Shown here piece by piece: positions 53,002 to 61,876 of a DNA stretch of 64,000 nt. This stretch comes from an uncultured Prevotellaceae bacterium (GTDB lineage Bacteria; Bacteroidota; Bacteroidia; Bacteroidales; Bacteroidaceae): the NCBI GenBank assembly GCA_900316285.1, contig ONCG01000006.1, positions 1 to 64,000 of the forward strand, written 5' to 3'. The notes below the pieces were generated by a model. That model saw only the letters and a program-made list of their open reading frames with translations. It was not told the origin of the DNA and made no database searches. Position numbers and translations under genes: made by a program. The first letter of the stretch is position 1, and each line of letters begins with the position of its first letter.

Positions 53002-54462
53002 TTAATCCAAGCAATGCACCAGCAGATCAGCCTTGCCGTCGTTGATGAGCTTTAGCACGAGTTCGCCGAACAGGGTGTTCTGCCAAGCAAACCACGCGCG
53101 TGTGTACTTATTTGAATCTTGCACGTTGAACGACTCATGGATGAAGCCCGTTTGTGCATCGGTGGTGAGCAACTGGCGCATGCAGGCGCGAATCTCGTTA
53201 TCATTTTGTGCGGTGAAGGCTTTCATCATGATTGACATGGGCCACGCATAGCCGTAGCCGATGTGCGGACCACCAATGCCTTCGCCTGCAGGACCACGGA
53301 AGAAGTAGGGATTGTCCTCGCTCCACACGAAGCGGCGCGTGTTCTGATAGATGGGGTCGTTCATGGGCACGTCGCCGAGATAGCCCATTGCCAACAGCGA
53401 CGGAACGTTTGCATCGTCCATCAACAGTTGGTTGCCAAAGCCATCCACTTCAAAGGCGTAGATGGGGCCAAAGGTCGGGTGCATGTGAACAGCATATTTC
53501 TGCAGTGCAGTCTGCACCTCGTCAGCCAATGCGTTGCACTCAGCAGCGAGGTCGGCGCGGTTGTTCACCTTTGTCAGAATCTCAGCAGCCTTGCGCAGAC
53601 TCGATACTGCCATGAAGTTCGAAGGGATGAGGAAGAGGAATGTCGTGGCGTCGTCGCTGGGACGGAACACCGATGCGATAAGGCCCACGGGCTTCACGGG
53701 GTTGCCCCAGCCGTCGTTCTGCGTGGTATCGGAGGCACGCTCGGTGCGACGCTGGAAGCGATACGGGCCGAGGTTGCCATCCTTGCGCTGCTGCTCGCGG
53801 AAGGTTTTGAGGATGTTCTGAATGGTCTGCAGCCACAACTCGCCAAACACCGTGGTGTCGCCGGTGGTGAGCCAGTACTGGTAGGCCAGTCGCAGGGGAT
53901 AGCAGAGCGAGTCAATCTCATACTTGCGCTCGTGCAGGAACGGCTTCATCTCCGTGAGGTCTTTCATCCACTCGCCACCGGGGTTGGGCTCCAAGTTGAA
54001 TGCGTTGGCATAGGGATCGAGGCAGATGCAGTGGAACTGACGCAGAATCGTGCCGCGCACCATCTTCTTCAGCTTCGGGTCCTGGTTGGCAAACTGCACA
54101 TAAGGCCACACCTGTGCACCTGAGTCGCGCAGCCACATGGCGTGGATGTCGCCCGTGTAGACAAACGTATCGTCGTCGCCCGAGGCATCAGAATAATGTA
54201 CCGTGGTCTCCAGCGTGTTGGGGAAGCAGTTTCCGAACATCCACGCAAGCTTCTCGTTGTCCTTCAGCAGTTTCTGCACCTCCTTGATTTTCTTGTCAAT
54301 CACATCGGAACGGAACAACCGATCCTTCTCGGCAGGACGGCGCGACACATAGGTCGAACTCTTCTCGCCAATGCGCTTGATGTACTCTTTTCCATACTCA
54401 GCCTGTGCCGACACCGTCAGGCTTGTCAACACGAGGCTCATGATGATTACAATTCTTTTCAT
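53002..54462 (-). CDS. GH125 exo-alpha-1,6-mannosidase
   Basis: A 486-residue enzyme of the GH125 (formerly DUF1237) family with signal peptide ([19 protein letters not shown]). An (alpha/alpha)6 barrel is expected; seen motifs are [30 protein letters not shown] and [20 protein letters not shown], close to known exo-alpha-1,6-mannosidases of Bacteroides. It removes non-reducing alpha-1,6-mannose in the periplasm or at the surface. It lies downstream of GH92 on the same strand, with a rhuM remnant in between. Its stop codon lies at the edge of a class E palindrome. No promoter box was visible in the 35 bases upstream. Confidence 0.95.
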   Translation of the reverse strand: MKRIVIIMSLVLTSLTVSAQAEYGKEYIKRIGEKSSTYVSRRPAEKDRLFRSDVIDKKIKEVQKLLKDNEKLAWMFGNCFPNTLETTVHYSDASGDDDTFVYTGDIHAMWLRDSGAQVWPYVQFANQDPKLKKMVRGTILRQFHCICLDPYANAFNLEPNPGGEWMKDLTEMKPFLHERKYEIDSLCYPLRLAYQYWLTTGDTTVFGELWLQTIQNILKTFREQQRKDGNLGPYRFQRRTERASDTTQNDGWGNPVKPVGLIASVFRPSDDATTFLFLIPSNFMAVSSLRKAAEILTKVNNRADLAAECNALADEVQTALQKYAVHMHPTFGPIYAFEVDGFGNQLLMDDANVPSLLAMGYLGDVPMNDPIYQNTRRFVWSEDNPYFFRGPAGEGIGGPHIGYGYAWPMSIMMKAFTAQNDNEIRACMRQLLTTDAQTGFIHESFNVQDSNKYTRAWFAWQNTLFGELVLKLINDGKADLLVHCLD

Positions 54463-54497
54463 GTTCTATATCTGTTTTAGTTTATCCTTTATTGATA

Positions 54498-54755
54498 TTA
54501 CCCAGTTTTTTCTGTTCCCGCTATGGCTCCATGTTGAGTGGTTGTTGCAAAATATGCAACAACCATATCTTTACTTAATTCTCTATCCTCAAACACATTT
54601 CTAATGTGTCGAGAGATGGTTGACTTATTACGCTGAAATAATTCTGCCAGCTGGTCAAGGTTAAGCCATACGGTATCACCCTGCAGCCGTACTTCTATGC
54701 GTGACTCTCCGTCTTCAGTTTGATAGAGTATTATTTCACCCTTGTGGTCTTCCAT
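54498..54755 (-). pseudogene. Truncated rhuM-family gene
   Basis: 85 codons resemble the N-terminus of RhuM-family proteins: EIILYQTEDGESRIEVRL, DTVWLNLDQLAELFQRNKSTISRHIRNVFEDREL, VVAYFATTTQHG. Full family members are about 300 residues or more, and the reading frame here stops after GAIAGTEKTG, just where the conserved region would continue. The rest is absent; GH125 starts 35 bases after the stop. The family is linked to islands and phase-like regulation, so this fragment may mark an old insertion and deletion between GH92 and GH125. Confidence 0.8.
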
Positions 54756-54794
54756 TTTCACTAATCGCTTTTCATTCAGGCCAGAGGATAATTG

Positions 54795-56975
54795 TCACGG
54801 TCTGTCCTTCGTCTTTGTGCCGAAGTCGCTGGGTTGCGGGCCCATCTGGAGTTCGAGGGTGCCGCCGCGCTTCATATCGCTGAACATGATGTACGACTTC
54901 GTAAGCGGCTTACCGTTGAGCAGAGCACGCTGCACGTAGATGTTCTCCTCGCTGTTGTTCGTTGCACGGACGGTGAAGGTATTGCCGTTACCCATGTTGA
55001 TGGAAGCCTCATTGACTACCGGCGAGCCGATACAGTACTTGCCACCGGCAGGTTCTACCTGATAGAGGCCCATGGCCGAGAGGATATACCATGCCGACAT
55101 CTGGCCCACGTCCTCGTTGCCCGACAGGCCGTCGTAGTCGTCGAAGTACATTTCCTTCATGGTCTGACGCAGCAGGCGAGCACCCTTCCAGGGCTGGCCT
55201 ACGTAGTTATACATATATAGAATATGGTGCGACGGTTCGTTGCCGTGGGCATACTGTCCGATGAGGCCGCTGATGTCGGGTGAGGCATCCTCGCCCAAAT
55301 CGCCCTCAACGATGAACAGCGAGTCGAGTTTCTCGGTGAAGCGTGCCTCAGAGCCGAACGTTTTCACGAGTCCATGCACGTCGTGCGGCACGAGCCACGT
55401 GTATTGCCATGAGTTGCCCTCGGTGAAGTCGTCGGCGCGATGAGCCGAGCGGAACGGGTTGAACGGTGTGCGACGCTCGCCAGTCGATGAAAGACCTTTG
55501 ATAAAACCGTCCTTCGGGTCGAAGTGTTTCTGATAGAGCTTGCTGCGTTGCAGGAAGTATTTGTAGTCGGCTTTCTTGCCCAAGAGCTTCGCCACCTGTG
55601 CCACGCACCAGTCGGCGAGTGCATATTCCAGCCCCTTTGCCACTGTCTCGTTGGTCTCGTCCTTGTCGAAGGGGATGTAGCCATACTCCTTCAGCTCCTT
55701 CATACCACGTTCGTCGAGCATGGCCGAGGTCTTCATAGCCTCGAAGGCAGCTTCGCGATCTTGTCCTGTGATATAGCCTTTCAGCACCAGGTCGGCCAGC
55801 ACGGGAATGCCTGGGTTGCCCACCATGCAGTCGGTTTCGTTGCCCATGAGGTGCCACACCGGCAGCTTGCCCTGCTCCTTGAAGATGTGGAGGAAGGTCT
55901 GCGCCATGTCCTTTTGCTTCTCTGGATGAATCATTGTCTGCAGCGGATGAGCTGAACGATAGGTGTCCCACAGCGAGAGCGTGGTGTAGTTGGTGAAGTC
56001 ACCCTTATGCACTTCGCCATCTGCACCGCGATATTCGCCATTCACGTCGCAGAACACCGACGGGGCGGTCATCGAGTGATAGAGGGCGGTGTAGAAGATG
56101 CGGCGCACATGCTCGTCGTCGGTCTTGATGCTAATCTTCGAGAGTTCGTCGTTCCAAGCCTTGCGGGCAGCGGCTACGGTGGCGGGGAAGTCCCAGCCTG
56201 GCAACTCTGCCTTCATGTTCTGCTTTGCATTCTCTACGCTTACTGCCGACAGTGCCACCTTCACCAGTAACGGCTCGGCAACGCGGCTCAACGTGAGCAC
56301 GCCCGTGGTGTCACCATCCACCTTTTCCAAAGTAACGGGCTGTGAGAACTCCATGACGAAGAAGTCCTTCTGGCGGCGCGCCCAACCCACGGAGTGGCGA
56401 TAGCCGCTCACCACCGTTGGACTCTCCTGTCGCATCTGACACTGGGCTACATGATCCCAACCAATGCCCTGGCGCAGGTCGAGCATCATGAGGGCTTCCT
56501 GCTGGTCGGCGCCAAAGGTATAGCGATGCATGCCCACACGCTTTGTGGCCGTCAGTTCCACATACACGTTCGGTGTGCCCAGTTTCACGGCATAGTAGCC
56601 CGGGCTCACACTTTCAGATGCATGTGCAAACAGCGTTGTTCGTTGGTCTTTAGAAGCAACGGGCAGCAGTGCCACATCACCGAGGTCGCCGATGCCTGTA
56701 CCACTCAGGTGCTGATGACCGAAGCCGACGAGCACTGAGTCGCTGTGGTGATAGCCCGAGCACCAGTCCCAGCCACGCGTGGGCTGTGTGGGGCCGAGCT
56801 GCACGTAGCCGAACGGCACGTTGGCACCGAGGAACACATGGCCGTGGCCTCCGGTTCCGATGCGTGGATTCACAAAACGGGTATAGTCGCCGTCGGCAGC
56901 CAGTGCGACAGCGGGCAGTGTGCCGATTATCACGGCAAGCCCCATTGTCAGGAGCGCTTTACGTAGATTCATCAT
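54795..56975 (-). CDS. GH92 alpha-mannosidase
   Basis: A 726-residue exo-alpha-mannosidase of GH92 with signal peptide (cleavage near VALAAD). Seen are RIGTGGHGHVFLGANVPFG, GFGHQHLSGTGIGDLGDVALLP, DVNGEYRGADGEVHKGDF and GLSGNEDVGQMSAWYILSAMG, all typical of the family, which uses Ca2+ and inverts configuration at alpha-1,2/1,3/1,4/1,6-mannosides. It should act on N-glycans or yeast-type mannan outside the inner membrane. A consensus promoter precedes it. With GH125 and GH130 on the same strand, the group can strip and phosphorolyse mannosides. A neighbouring ATG one codon later is an equally good start. Confidence 0.95.
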   Translation of the reverse strand: MMNLRKALLTMGLAVIIGTLPAVALAADGDYTRFVNPRIGTGGHGHVFLGANVPFGYVQLGPTQPTRGWDWCSGYHHSDSVLVGFGHQHLSGTGIGDLGDVALLPVASKDQRTTLFAHASESVSPGYYAVKLGTPNVYVELTATKRVGMHRYTFGADQQEALMMLDLRQGIGWDHVAQCQMRQESPTVVSGYRHSVGWARRQKDFFVMEFSQPVTLEKVDGDTTGVLTLSRVAEPLLVKVALSAVSVENAKQNMKAELPGWDFPATVAAARKAWNDELSKISIKTDDEHVRRIFYTALYHSMTAPSVFCDVNGEYRGADGEVHKGDFTNYTTLSLWDTYRSAHPLQTMIHPEKQKDMAQTFLHIFKEQGKLPVWHLMGNETDCMVGNPGIPVLADLVLKGYITGQDREAAFEAMKTSAMLDERGMKELKEYGYIPFDKDETNETVAKGLEYALADWCVAQVAKLLGKKADYKYFLQRSKLYQKHFDPKDGFIKGLSSTGERRTPFNPFRSAHRADDFTEGNSWQYTWLVPHDVHGLVKTFGSEARFTEKLDSLFIVEGDLGEDASPDISGLIGQYAHGNEPSHHILYMYNYVGQPWKGARLLRQTMKEMYFDDYDGLSGNEDVGQMSAWYILSAMGLYQVEPAGGKYCIGSPVVNEASINMGNGNTFTVRATNNSEENIYVQRALLNGKPLTKSYIMFSDMKRGGTLELQMGPQPSDFGTKTKDRP

Positions 56976-56999
56976 GATGCTAGTTTTGGTTTCAGACTA

Positions 57000-57030
57000 C
57001 AAATTTAACCATAATTCCTGAATGTCGCAA
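57000..57030 (-). promoter_or_regulatory. Promoter of the GH92 gene
   Basis: On the minus strand TTG (57030-57028), 20 bases and TAAATTTG (57007-57000), 24 bases before the ATG at 56975. Confidence 0.7.
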
Positions 57031-57081
57031 CTTTGTTGGCATAAAATTCTGAAAAAAGAACGATGTTTCGCAAGAATTGAG

Positions 57082-57089
57082 TATTTTTG
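57082..57089 (+). promoter_or_regulatory. -7 promoter element of the C69 dipeptidase gene
   Basis: TATTTTTG, 47 bases before the ATG at 57137. No clear -33 TTTG at the right distance. Confidence 0.5.
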
Positions 57090-57136
57090 CAGAAGGAAGC
57101 AACAAGAAACAAAACAACTAGAAACAAAACAAACCT

Positions 57137-58777
57137 ATGAAGATTGTGAAGTCAACGAGGAACATACTCTTGAGTCTGTTCATGCTCCTGTCACTGTCGG
57201 CAGTGGCACAACCCGATGAGAGTACCCTGCAAGGTCAGCAACGCATGTCGTGTACAAGTATTATGGTGGGACGTAAGGCTTCTGCCGATGGTTCGGTGAT
57301 GACCTCCCACACTTGTGACTCGTGGTATCGCACCTGGATGCAGATTGTTCCCGCCCGCGACTATGAGCGCGACACCGTGACCGCTATCTACGAGGGTCGC
57401 ATGCATACGCAGTCGGCTCAGGACAGTACGAAACTCTACCGTCGTGGTGTGATTCCGCAGGTGCGCCACACGTTCCGTTATCTCGACACAGCCTATCCCT
57501 GTCTCAACGAGAAGCAATTGGCCATTGGCGAGACGACGGTTTCTGGCCGCGACACCCTGCAGAACAAGAAGGGAATGTTCATGGTTGAGGAACTGGAGCG
57601 TATCGCATTGGAGCGCTGTTCCACGGCACGCGAGGCCATCCGCCTCATGGGTGACCTGGTGAAAACATACGGCTATGGCGACAGCGGCGAGTGCCTGACC
57701 ATTGCTGATAAAAACGAGGTGTGGATATTCGAAGTGTTTGGTGAGGGCCCGAAGAAGATAGGTGGTGTATGGGCTGCCGTACGCATTCCTGACGACGAGG
57801 TGGCAGTGTCGGCCAACATCTCACGCATCGGATGCCTCGACCTCAGCAATCCCGACCGCTACATGGCATCAGAGAATGTCTTCGACGTAGCCAAGAAGTT
57901 GAAACTCTGGGACGGTAAGTCGGAGTTCTCGTTCTGGAAAGCCTACAGCGGTGAGAACTATTTCCATGAGAAGAAGAACTATAGCGTGCGCGAACATTTC
58001 ATCATGAGTCAGCTGGCACCGTCGCTCTGCTTGAGCGATACCATCGAAGAGTTGCCGCTGAGCGTGAAGCCTGACACGCTGGTGAGTGCCGAACAGGTGA
58101 TGCGCCTGTTGGGCAGCTACTACGAGGGAACGCCGAAGAACCTCAGTGGACGTCACCTCATTCCAAATCCGAAGCGCAAGGACAAGCAGGGAAACCTGGT
58201 CGAGAACGAACCGGATAGCATCGTCTCGCCGTTTTCAAATCCCTGGATGCGGCCCGATGAAATCAATATGTACTATGCCATGGGCGACTCCGTGATGAAG
58301 AACATCCGCACCGTTAGCGTTCCTTGGTGCGCCTATAGTACCGTTATTCAGCTGCGCGCGTGGCTGCCCGATGAGGTAGGTGGTGTGGCATGGGTGGCTC
58401 TCGACAATCCAGGGGAGAGTCCTCGCTTCCCCATCTTCAGTGGAACGAAATCTTTGCCTCCGCTGCTGCAGACCTGCGGACAGCATGTAGAGCGCGACGA
58501 TGCCGCCCTCTGGCATTATCGCAAGGCCAACCGCCTGGCTACGATTCGCTGGGGCACCTATCGGAAGATGATAGAGTCGGCACGCGACTACTTTATTCAG
58601 AAAGGTCAGCGCGAACTCCCCTTTGTAGAGCAGACGTGGCAGCAACTCAACAGTACTGACAGCAAGCAGGCTCAGCAGATGCTCGATGGCTATACCGCCG
58701 ACTTCTTTGGTGCCACCATCCAGCGCTGGGACGATATGGCACGCCAACTCTGGCGCCAGCTTTGGGCAGGATTCTAG
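57137..58777 (+). CDS. C69-family dipeptidase (PepD type)
   Basis: A 546-residue N-terminal-nucleophile peptidase with signal peptide (MKIVKSTRNILLSLFMLLSLSAVAQ). The catalytic Cys lies in RMSCTSIMVGRKASADGSVM (about residue 39), which becomes the new N-terminus in other members after cleavage. The motif HTCDSWYRTW and GDSGECLTIADKNEVWIFEVFGEGPKKIGGVW follow. It should cleave dipeptides in the periplasm, complementing the exported DPP IV-like enzyme at 5325. It is monocistronic: a -7 box lies upstream and strong inverted repeats lie downstream. Confidence 0.93.
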   Translation: MKIVKSTRNILLSLFMLLSLSAVAQPDESTLQGQQRMSCTSIMVGRKASADGSVMTSHTCDSWYRTWMQIVPARDYERDTVTAIYEGRMHTQSAQDSTKLYRRGVIPQVRHTFRYLDTAYPCLNEKQLAIGETTVSGRDTLQNKKGMFMVEELERIALERCSTAREAIRLMGDLVKTYGYGDSGECLTIADKNEVWIFEVFGEGPKKIGGVWAAVRIPDDEVAVSANISRIGCLDLSNPDRYMASENVFDVAKKLKLWDGKSEFSFWKAYSGENYFHEKKNYSVREHFIMSQLAPSLCLSDTIEELPLSVKPDTLVSAEQVMRLLGSYYEGTPKNLSGRHLIPNPKRKDKQGNLVENEPDSIVSPFSNPWMRPDEINMYYAMGDSVMKNIRTVSVPWCAYSTVIQLRAWLPDEVGGVAWVALDNPGESPRFPIFSGTKSLPPLLQTCGQHVERDDAALWHYRKANRLATIRWGTYRKMIESARDYFIQKGQRELPFVEQTWQQLNSTDSKQAQQMLDGYTADFFGATIQRWDDMARQLWRQLWAGF

Positions 58778-58828
58778 GGAATCGGGGTTGAGAGGCGCTT
58801 CGCGCAGTTAAGAAAGGTTGAGACCCAC

Positions 58829-58936
58829 GCGTAGGGGCAGACCCCCGTGTCTGCCCGCCTCCCTGCAATTGTAAAATGGAGATGATATGTTGTGCGGTAA
58901 TCTTTCTCATTCGGGCAGACACGGGCGCCTGCCCCT
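58829..58936. repeat. REPIN-like palindromic repeat, class B, copy 2
   Basis: Arms 58829-58855 and 58910-58936 are complementary except at one or two positions and match the arms at 46367-46445. The spacer is 54 bases, against 23 there. Each arm contains GGGCAGAC ... GTCTGCCC. Confidence 0.9.
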
Positions 58937-58942
58937 ACAGAA

Positions 58943-59014
58943 AAAAGTTGTCATAAGTTGTGTCGGTTGTTTTTTGATAATTGAAGACAACACAGACAAC
59001 TTATGACAACTTTT
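58943..59014. terminator. Long inverted repeat between convergent genes, probable bidirectional terminator
   Basis: AAAAGTTGTCATAAGTTGT (58943-58961) is perfectly complementary to 58996-59014. The 34-base spacer extends the pairing (GTCGGTTGT with related ACAACAC). A/T runs flank both ends. The genes ending at 58777 and 59053 converge on it. The 19-bp stem is longer than for usual terminators here. Confidence 0.6.
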
Positions 59015-59052
59015 GTTTTTTATTACTTTTTACCTATATAATTCTTTGTCTT

Positions 59053-59877
59053 TTATTCATCCAGCAGATACAGGAACTGCTCGATGAGGATGCCACGATT
59101 TTTGTCGGGCATATTTCGATTCAGACTAATCAGTTTGTAGACCAAATCCATGGTGTAGCGAGTGCTCTCGCGCAATGATTTTCCGCTGAGTAGTTTTCCG
59201 ATGAGGATGGCAGAGAACAAGTCGCCCGTGCCATGAAACAATCCGGGAATCTCTTCATATTCTAAACGAAAATACTCATCTTCATCGGCATTGTAGCCCA
59301 CCACGCTGTTTGTGCCTTCGCAACGGCAACTCGTTACCAGTACGGAGCGGGCACCGAGCTTGCGCAGACGGTCGAGGAGTTCCTTTGCCTCCTCCCATGA
59401 GATGCCTTCTTCACGATACTCCATCTCTGCTAGCAGGGCAGCCTCAGTGTAGTTCGGGAATGTCAGGTCGGCGACGCTCACCATCTTCCGCATCAACTCC
59501 ACTTGTCGCATCGTCATACCATTATAGAGTCGGCCGCCGTCGCCCATCACTGGGTCTACGAATACCATCGTTCCTTGTTCGCGCTGTTCACGACAGTAGT
59601 TAGCCACCAGGTGCACCTGCTCTTCAACGAGCATGCAACCCGTGCAGATGGCATCATGCGAAAAGCCTAGTTCCTTCCAGACGGGCAGTGTCTGACGAAT
59701 GAACTCGGTGGTGTCCTGTATGGCAAAGCGTCCGTAGTCGAACGTGTTCGATACGAGTGCCGTTGGCAGGTTGAACGTGGGGTAGCCGAGGTACGACAAT
59801 ACGGGAATCATTGCTCCCATTCCTACCTTGCTATTGCCGGCTACGTCGTTAATCAGTAATATCTGTTTTCTTTCCAT
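59053..59877 (-). CDS. pdxY: Pyridoxamine/pyridoxal kinase
   Basis: A 274-residue ribokinase-fold kinase that phosphorylates pyridoxal, pyridoxamine or pyridoxine in B6 salvage. Motifs: LLINDVAGNSKVGMGAM at the N-terminus, GTMVFVDPVMGDGGRLY, and FHGTGDLFSAILIGKLL near the C-terminus with the catalytic Asp in GTGD. Family length is normal. The 5' leader begins with a hairpin array (59883-59976), so the start codon is seven bases from a GGCGCC stem. It may be transcribed from an unrecognised promoter; the long AT-rich stretch near 60040-60085 lies upstream. The symbol pdxY is the usual name for pyridoxal kinases; the sequence does not distinguish pdxY from pdxK. Confidence 0.9.
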   Translation of the reverse strand: MERKQILLINDVAGNSKVGMGAMIPVLSYLGYPTFNLPTALVSNTFDYGRFAIQDTTEFIRQTLPVWKELGFSHDAICTGCMLVEEQVHLVANYCREQREQGTMVFVDPVMGDGGRLYNGMTMRQVELMRKMVSVADLTFPNYTEAALLAEMEYREEGISWEEAKELLDRLRKLGARSVLVTSCRCEGTNSVVGYNADEDEYFRLEYEEIPGLFHGTGDLFSAILIGKLLSGKSLRESTRYTMDLVYKLISLNRNMPDKNRGILIEQFLYLLDE

Positions 59878-59882
59878 TCTTT

Positions 59883-59976
59883 AGGGCGCCTACGGCGCTG
59901 TTCAAGTGGTTCAATGTCGCTGCGCGACGTTCAATGCCCTTCGGGCTGTTCAATGCGCCTGCGGCGCGGTTTAAAA
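59883..59976. repeat. Hairpin array with constant GTTCAATG linker, copy 2
   Basis: Units: AGGGCGCCTACGGCGCT + GTTCAAGTGGTTCAAT + GTCGCTGCGCGAC + GTTCAAT + GCCCTTCGGGC + TGTTCAAT + GCGCCTGCGGCGC + GGTTTAAAAG. The layout is that of 52700-52825, with other stems. It begins five bases before the pdxY start codon on the minus strand. Confidence 0.85.
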
Positions 59977-60067
59977 GTTCTTTCTCCGCGTTGTTGCGAA
60001 AGTGCCCCTGTGGGCAGAGCGCAACAGACGAAGGAAATCATAATTGTTAATTATAAATTTTCAATTA

Positions 60068-60910
60068 TTAATTCTCAATTCGCTTCATCCTGATAGCCAG
60101 TTGGAACAACGATGGGAGCAGGATGCAGAGTGAGAAGCCCAGCGACATCCATACTGCACGCTGATTGCCGCTGAAGAGGTCGATGAGGTTGTTGTTGGCT
60201 GTCTGTGGCAGCAGGTTGAAGAGCACGTAAGCAATGGAGTTGTTCACCCAGTGCAGTACCACGCCCGGCACGATAGAGCCTGTGCGATAGTACAGCCAGC
60301 CTAGTAGCAGTCCTAGCAGCGAAGCATGTATGAACTGTGCTATGTTGCCATGCACGGCACCGAACATCACGGCAGATATTGCGATGGGTAGCCAGTGCCA
60401 ACGACGGTCGAATACCTTCAGCAAGACGCGAAGAATGGCTCCACGGAACACCATCTCTTCAGCCAGCGGTGCGAGTAGTCCGATGGCGACGTAGCCTGCC
60501 GGACTCTTCATGATTTCTTCGAACAAGTGCTGCATGGGTTCCGACATCTCCACATTCAATTGTTCTAACAACCACTCGGAAGGAATGACAGTACCAAACG
60601 TCAGAATGAACACCCATGCCAGCACGCCCCATGGACGGCTGCGCAGATAGGTGCGTGAGAACGGCGACCAGCGAAACAACATGAACACGATGATGGTCAC
60701 CACGCTTGCTGCCGCTGTTATCACTGCCATCGCCGTGCCGTCGTTGGCCAATGAGCCGTTAGCAGCCTGTTCCAAAGCGGTTCGAAACTCTTCACCCTTC
60801 ACCATTAACCAGATGGTGCCCCCAACGAGCGTCATCACGAATTGTATGATCAGGAATGCCAACAGATAGCAAAAGGCATTCAGCAGGTTTCCTCCAATTC
60901 TACTTTTCAT
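60068..60910 (-). CDS. CPBP-family intramembrane metalloprotease
   Basis: A 280-residue membrane protein of the CAAX-protease/bacteriocin-processing family. The first motif EEMVFRGAILRVL (about residue 148), the HGNIAQFIHASLLGLLLG helix and the HWVNNSIAYVLF region carry the conserved Glu/Glu/Arg and His residues. Seven or eight hydrophobic segments are visible. It lies three bases after ribF and so should be co-transcribed with ribF and the HAD gene, although its function is unrelated. Members process prenylated or bacteriocin-type peptides or serve self-immunity; which applies is unknown. Confidence 0.9.
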   Translation of the reverse strand: MKSRIGGNLLNAFCYLLAFLIIQFVMTLVGGTIWLMVKGEEFRTALEQAANGSLANDGTAMAVITAAASVVTIIVFMLFRWSPFSRTYLRSRPWGVLAWVFILTFGTVIPSEWLLEQLNVEMSEPMQHLFEEIMKSPAGYVAIGLLAPLAEEMVFRGAILRVLLKVFDRRWHWLPIAISAVMFGAVHGNIAQFIHASLLGLLLGWLYYRTGSIVPGVVLHWVNNSIAYVLFNLLPQTANNNLIDLFSGNQRAVWMSLGFSLCILLPSLFQLAIRMKRIEN

Positions 60911-60913
60911 ATC

Positions 60914-61876
60914 TCAATCTTCTTGATTCATTTTCCATTCTATCACAGCCTCGCGGTCGGCCTCGAGTTGTTGCCGGAGCTCTTCCGCCGAAGCAAACGT
61001 ACGTTCTTCACGGATGCGTTGCAGGAATGTCACCTTCAGTTGTGAACCATACAGGTCGCCATCGAAGTCAAAGATGTGCACCTCCAGCGACAAGTCATGG
61101 AGACCATATGTCGGGCGTGTTCCGATGTTCATCATTCCCATTCGTCCTTCACCCTCTCTGTTGGAAACGGCTGCAAGGGTTCTCACCTCCACCGCATAGA
61201 CGCCAGTGGCAGGAATCATGGTTGCCACACTGGCAGGGTCGATGTTGGCCGTTGGGAATCCCAGCCGGTGACCTTCCTCATAGCCGTGCACCACACGTCC
61301 CGCGATGGAGTAGGGACGGCCGAGCATCTGTGCTGCAAGCGACACATTGCCATCGCGCAAGGCATGCCGCACCGCCGATGAGGAGATTCCCTCTCCCATA
61401 GCAGGCATTGCCTTCACCTCGATGCCTAGCTCCTGCCCGTATCTCACATAGTCGTCAAAACCTTCGGTGCTGCCAGATTCGCGATGGCCGAACCGGTTAT
61501 CGTAACCCATCATAAGAACTCTGACTCCCAGTTGTTCCTTCAGCACCGTCTTCATAAACTCACGAGCAGGCATCCCTGCCATCGAGCGGTCGAAATGCAG
61601 CACCTCACAGCGATCGGCACCAGCATCGAGGATCAACTTCCGCACCTCGTCGCGCTTCGTCAGCAAGTACTTCTCCCTCATTACTGGAGAGGGTTGAAGA
61701 GGCGCTTCATTAGAAGGCTTGGATGTGGAAAGCACCTTTCGCGGATGCTCGTCGAATGTCACCACGACGGCTTGTAGCCCGCGTCGGCGAGCCTCTGCTA
61801 CCAAACAGCCAATCACAAACTGATGACCGCGGTGCACTCCGTCGAAAAAGCCTATAGTGGCAACGCTTCCGTCCAT
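60914..61876 (-). CDS. ribF: Bifunctional riboflavin kinase/FAD synthetase with repeat-like insert
   Basis: A 320-residue RibF that makes FMN and FAD from riboflavin. The N-terminal nucleotidyltransferase domain shows GFFDGVHRGHQFVI (residues 8-21) and GYDNRFGHRESG; the C-terminal kinase domain shows LGRPYSIAGRVVHG, GFPTANID, and GVYAVEV. It overlaps the upstream HAD gene by 25 bases. Residues about 56-69 (EAPLQPSPVMREK, bases about 61672-61705) look extra relative to RibF proteins I know, and the DNA CTCCCTCATTACTGGAGAGGG resembles the class E palindrome; this reading is moderate only. The enzyme itself appears intact. Confidence 0.94.
   Translation of the reverse strand: MDGSVATIGFFDGVHRGHQFVIGCLVAEARRRGLQAVVVTFDEHPRKVLSTSKPSNEAPLQPSPVMREKYLLTKRDEVRKLILDAGADRCEVLHFDRSMAGMPAREFMKTVLKEQLGVRVLMMGYDNRFGHRESGSTEGFDDYVRYGQELGIEVKAMPAMGEGISSSAVRHALRDGNVSLAAQMLGRPYSIAGRVVHGYEEGHRLGFPTANIDPASVATMIPATGVYAVEVRTLAAVSNREGEGRMGMMNIGTRPTYGLHDLSLEVHIFDFDGDLYGSQLKVTFLQRIREERTFASAEELRQQLEADREAVIEWKMNQED
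61672..61705. repeat. Possible class E palindrome inside ribF
   Basis: CTCCCTCATTACTGGAGAGGGTTGAAGAGG resembles CCTCCCTATTGGGGAGGGTTGGGGTGGGG at 52968 with changes in the G-rich tail. The resemblance is partial and could be chance. Confidence 0.4.
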
